From contig CALMAR010000333.1 of the NCBI GenBank assembly GCA_937859855.1, forward strand, positions 1 to 8,383: a stretch of DNA of 8,383 nt, read 5' to 3'. How positions within the stretch are numbered: the stretch's first letter is position 1; every line of letters starts with the position of its first letter. A model generated the notes under the pieces. That model saw only the letters and a program-made list of their open reading frames with translations, made no database searches and was not told where the DNA came from. The position numbers were made by a program, and so were the translations under genes. This DNA comes from an uncultured Kineosporia sp. GTDB lineage: Bacteria > Actinomycetota > Actinomycetes > Actinomycetales > Kineosporiaceae. This document shows positions 6,897 to 8,383 of the stretch, piece by piece.

Positions 6897-6960
6897 GTCG
6901 GATCGGGGTTCGTCCTCTCGGCCGGGGCGCTGTTCGCAGGGCCGGTCGAGCATACGGCGA

Positions 6961-6981
6961 GCGGCCCGGCGGCCGGGCCGC
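6961..6981. promoter_or_regulatory. Perfect 9-bp-stem GC palindrome in the MBOAT/ATL divergent region
   Basis: GCGGCCCGG (6961-6969) and CCGGGCCGC (6973-6981) are exact reverse complements separated by CGG. As RNA this would be a very stable hairpin. It sits between the divergent MBOAT and ATL starts, just upstream of the alternative MBOAT ATG (6953). It could be a 5'-UTR structure, an operator, or an insulating terminator. The repeat is seen directly; any role is inferred. Confidence 0.45.
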
Positions 6982-7023
6982 CTTGGAAACGCCGTCCCCC
7001 AGCGGCAGTGCGGGCGCTGCTTC

Positions 7024-7029
7024 TAGATT
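7024..7029 (+). promoter_or_regulatory. -10 element TAGATT of a probable leaderless promoter for the ATL gene
   Basis: TAGATT fits TANNNT and ends seven bases before GTG 7037, the same geometry as TAGCGT before the XRE gene at 2866. It predicts a leaderless mRNA starting at GTG 7037. No -35 hexamer is evident at normal spacing; TTGGAA (6983-6988) is too far away. GAGG at 7030-7033 is only three bases from the GTG and a poor Shine-Dalgarno. Confidence 0.5.
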
Positions 7030-7036
7030 GAGGCTG

Positions 7037-7336
7037 GTGGACGCCGACGAGTTCGCTGGCCTGGTGCTGGACCTGGTCGAACGCATCCCGGCGGGCAAGG
7101 TGCTCACCTACGGCGACATCGCCGGGATCGTGGGTGGAGGCGGGCCGCGCCGGGTCGGGAACGTGCTCTCACGCTGGGGTTCGGGTGTGCCCTGGTGGCG
7201 GGTCCTGCGCGCGGACGGCCGTCCAGCCGCCGGCCTGGAGTCCCGGGCCCTGCCCCGGTACAAGGCGGAGGGGACGCCGCTTCGGTCCGGCGGTGATCGG
7301 GTCGACCTGACTCTGGCCCGCTGGGACGGTGGCTGA
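7037..7336 (+). CDS. Alkyltransferase-like (ATL) DNA repair protein, MGMT family
   Basis: This 99-residue protein consists only of the DNA-binding domain of O6-alkylguanine-DNA alkyltransferases. Family landmarks are IPAGKVLTYGDIA (17-29, Y25), PRRVGNVL (37-44, arginine finger region R38/R39) and VPWWRVLRADGR (51-62). The methyl-acceptor motif PCHRV is changed to PWWRV: tryptophan 53 replaces the acceptor cysteine, and tryptophan 54 the histidine. It therefore cannot be a suicide methyltransferase. ATL proteins are known to bind O6-alkylguanine and flag it for nucleotide excision repair. GTG 7037 was chosen because it gives the normal ATL length, aligns with the family start and has a -10 box seven bases upstream. 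The frame stays open back to 6881, but that extension would overlap the MBOAT start region. TTG 7028 is a second option. It precedes a repair helicase gene by 107 bases. Confidence 0.92.
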   Translation: MDADEFAGLVLDLVERIPAGKVLTYGDIAGIVGGGGPRRVGNVLSRWGSGVPWWRVLRADGRPAAGLESRALPRYKAEGTPLRSGGDRVDLTLARWDGG

Positions 7337-7443
7337 GCCCCGGCTGCCTGATCGGCGGCCTGGCCCGGGAAACTTGAGCCTTAAGCGGCAATTCGGGGCG
7401 CAGCCGGCGATCATCCGCTGGGCTGACCCCGGCCTGTGGTGAG

Positions 7444-8383
7444 ATGTCGGGCGTGACAACGGCTCCGGCGCTGGCGGGCCCGGCCATCCGGCTGGTCGCG
7501 CCCCGCCGGGAACCGGCCCCGCCGTTCGATCCGGACGACGTCCAGGCCCAGCTGATAGCCCGCACTCAGGGCTCGGGCTCGGTAGTGGTGTTCGGGGCGC
7601 CCGGCACCGGTAAGACCTCCGTGCTGGTCGAGGCCGTGGCCGCCCGCATACACCGGGACGGCCTGGCCCCCTCGTCCGTGCTGGCCCTGGCTCCGACTCG
7701 TGTCGCCGCGGCCCGGCTGCGCGATCTGCTGTCGGCCCGGATCGCCAGCACGGTGCGCGAGCCGATGGCCCGCACGCCGTACTCCTACGCGTTCGGCGTG
7801 CTGCGGATGGCGCGGGTGCTGGATGGCGAACCGGCTCCGCGGCTGATCTCCGGCGCCGAGCAGGACCGGGTGCTGGCCGAGCTGCTGCAGGGCCACGACG
7901 AGGGCTGGGCCGACCCGCCCAACTGGCCGGCCGCCACCAGCGAGCAGATCCGGCGGTTGCGCGGGTTCCGCGAAGAATTGCGCGACCTGCTGATGCGCGC
8001 AGTCGAGCGCGGGCTCGTGCCGTCCGACCTGGCCGATATGGGTCGCTCGCACGGGCGCCTGGACTGGATCGCGGCGGCCCAGGTGCTGGCCGAGTACACC
8101 GACGTCACTGCGCTGGCCACCCCGGGTGCTTACGACGCGGCCGGGATCGTGGACGCCGCCGCCCATCTGCTCCGGTCGGACCCCGATCTGCTCGACGCTG
8201 AGTACCGGGCGAGGCAGCTGATCGTGGTGGACGACGCGCAGGAGCTGACCGTGGCCACCCAGCGGCTGCTGATCCTGCTGGCTGGCGGCGGTGCCGACGT
8301 GCTGGTGGCTGGTGATCCGGACGCCGCCACTCAGAGCTTCCGCGGGGCCCGGCCCCGCGCGATGGCCGACGTCGCCGAACTGC
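7444..8383 (+). CDS. UvrD/REP-family (SF1A) DNA helicase, AdnA-like, N-terminal part (3' partial)
   Basis: The frame is open from ATG 7444 to the window end (313 residues, no stop), so only the first part of a long protein is visible. Motifs in order: Walker A GAPGTGKT (51-58, K57); ALAPTRVAAARLR (motif Ia); TPYSYAFGVLR (motif Ib/Ic region); Walker B LIVVDDAQEL (259-268) with D263-D264; and motif III-like VAGDPDAATQSFRGAR (288-303). Known relatives with this start and ATL/moeZ neighbourhood are the actinobacterial AdnAB motor-nucleases (each ~1,050-1,100 residues with a C-terminal RecB-like nuclease), which resect double-strand breaks. The nuclease part and second subunit would lie beyond the window. 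Walker B reads DD rather than the usual DE. An in-frame stop at 7423 bounds the start. ATG 7444 directly abuts GGTGAG; GTG 7453 has GGTGAG nine bases upstream and may be the real start. The 107 bases upstream hold an AT-richer patch (7367-7395) but no clear promoter. Confidence 0.88.
   Translation, partial: MSGVTTAPALAGPAIRLVAPRREPAPPFDPDDVQAQLIARTQGSGSVVVFGAPGTGKTSVLVEAVAARIHRDGLAPSSVLALAPTRVAAARLRDLLSARIASTVREPMARTPYSYAFGVLRMARVLDGEPAPRLISGAEQDRVLAELLQGHDEGWADPPNWPAATSEQIRRLRGFREELRDLLMRAVERGLVPSDLADMGRSHGRLDWIAAAQVLAEYTDVTALATPGAYDAAGIVDAAAHLLRSDPDLLDAEYRARQLIVVDDAQELTVATQRLLILLAGGGADVLVAGDPDAATQSFRGARPRAMADVAEL

Noticed and set aside
1936..6913. Shared GGGTTCGT octamer after moeZ (1936-1943) and upstream of the MBOAT gene (near 6906-6913) as target-site repeats bounding the insert
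   Set aside because: An 8-base match between two GC-rich intergenic stretches is easily due to chance, and the second copy is not at the ATL edge of the block.
7411..8166. 251-residue - strand frame opposite the helicase start
   Set aside because: The + strand carries unmistakable helicase motifs across the same bases; the - strand product is Arg/Gly/His/Gln-rich without motifs.

Overview
The window comes from a GC-rich actinobacterium. The evidence is the strong G/C bias at third codon positions, GTG/TTG starts, a DUF3152 protein, a MoeZ-type fused adenylyltransferase-rhodanese, an MmyB-type XRE regulator and the start of an AdnAB-type UvrD helicase. I cannot place it to genus from sequence alone. 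There are eight protein genes, two of them cut by the window edges. I see no RNA genes, CRISPR arrays or insertion sequences.

Layout. (1) 1-1932, + strand: the C-terminal part of a secreted DUF3152 putative zinc protease, then moeZ, 34 bases apart. (2) 1985-3702: a DltE-like short-chain dehydrogenase on the - strand, divergent from an XRE/MmyB-family regulator on the + strand. They share a 137-base intergenic region with an 18-bp inverted repeat and an apparent leaderless promoter. (3) 3858-6896, - strand: a two-gene MBOAT (AlgI-like) plus SGNH (AlgJ/AlgX-like) cassette predicted to O-acetylate an unknown extracellular polymer. (4) 7037-8383, + strand: a small alkyltransferase-like (ATL) DNA repair protein and the N-terminal 313 residues of an AdnA-like UvrD/REP helicase that runs off the window.

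Blocks 1 and 4 are house-keeping and DNA-repair genes. From memory, DUF3152, moeZ, ATL and the helicase pair also lie close together in mycobacteria. Blocks 2 and 3, about 5 kb, sit between them and look like accessory genes: a self-regulated SDR/XRE pair and an orphan polysaccharide O-acetylation pair with no glycosyltransferase in view.

No wholly new system is evident. The points most worth a second look are: the accessory insertion; the 100-residue cytoplasmic N-terminus of the AlgJ-like protein and the long charged loop in its MBOAT partner; a 9-bp-stem perfect palindrome upstream of the MBOAT gene; and a matching TANNNT-N7-start arrangement at two genes, which suggests leaderless transcripts and fixes the start of each.
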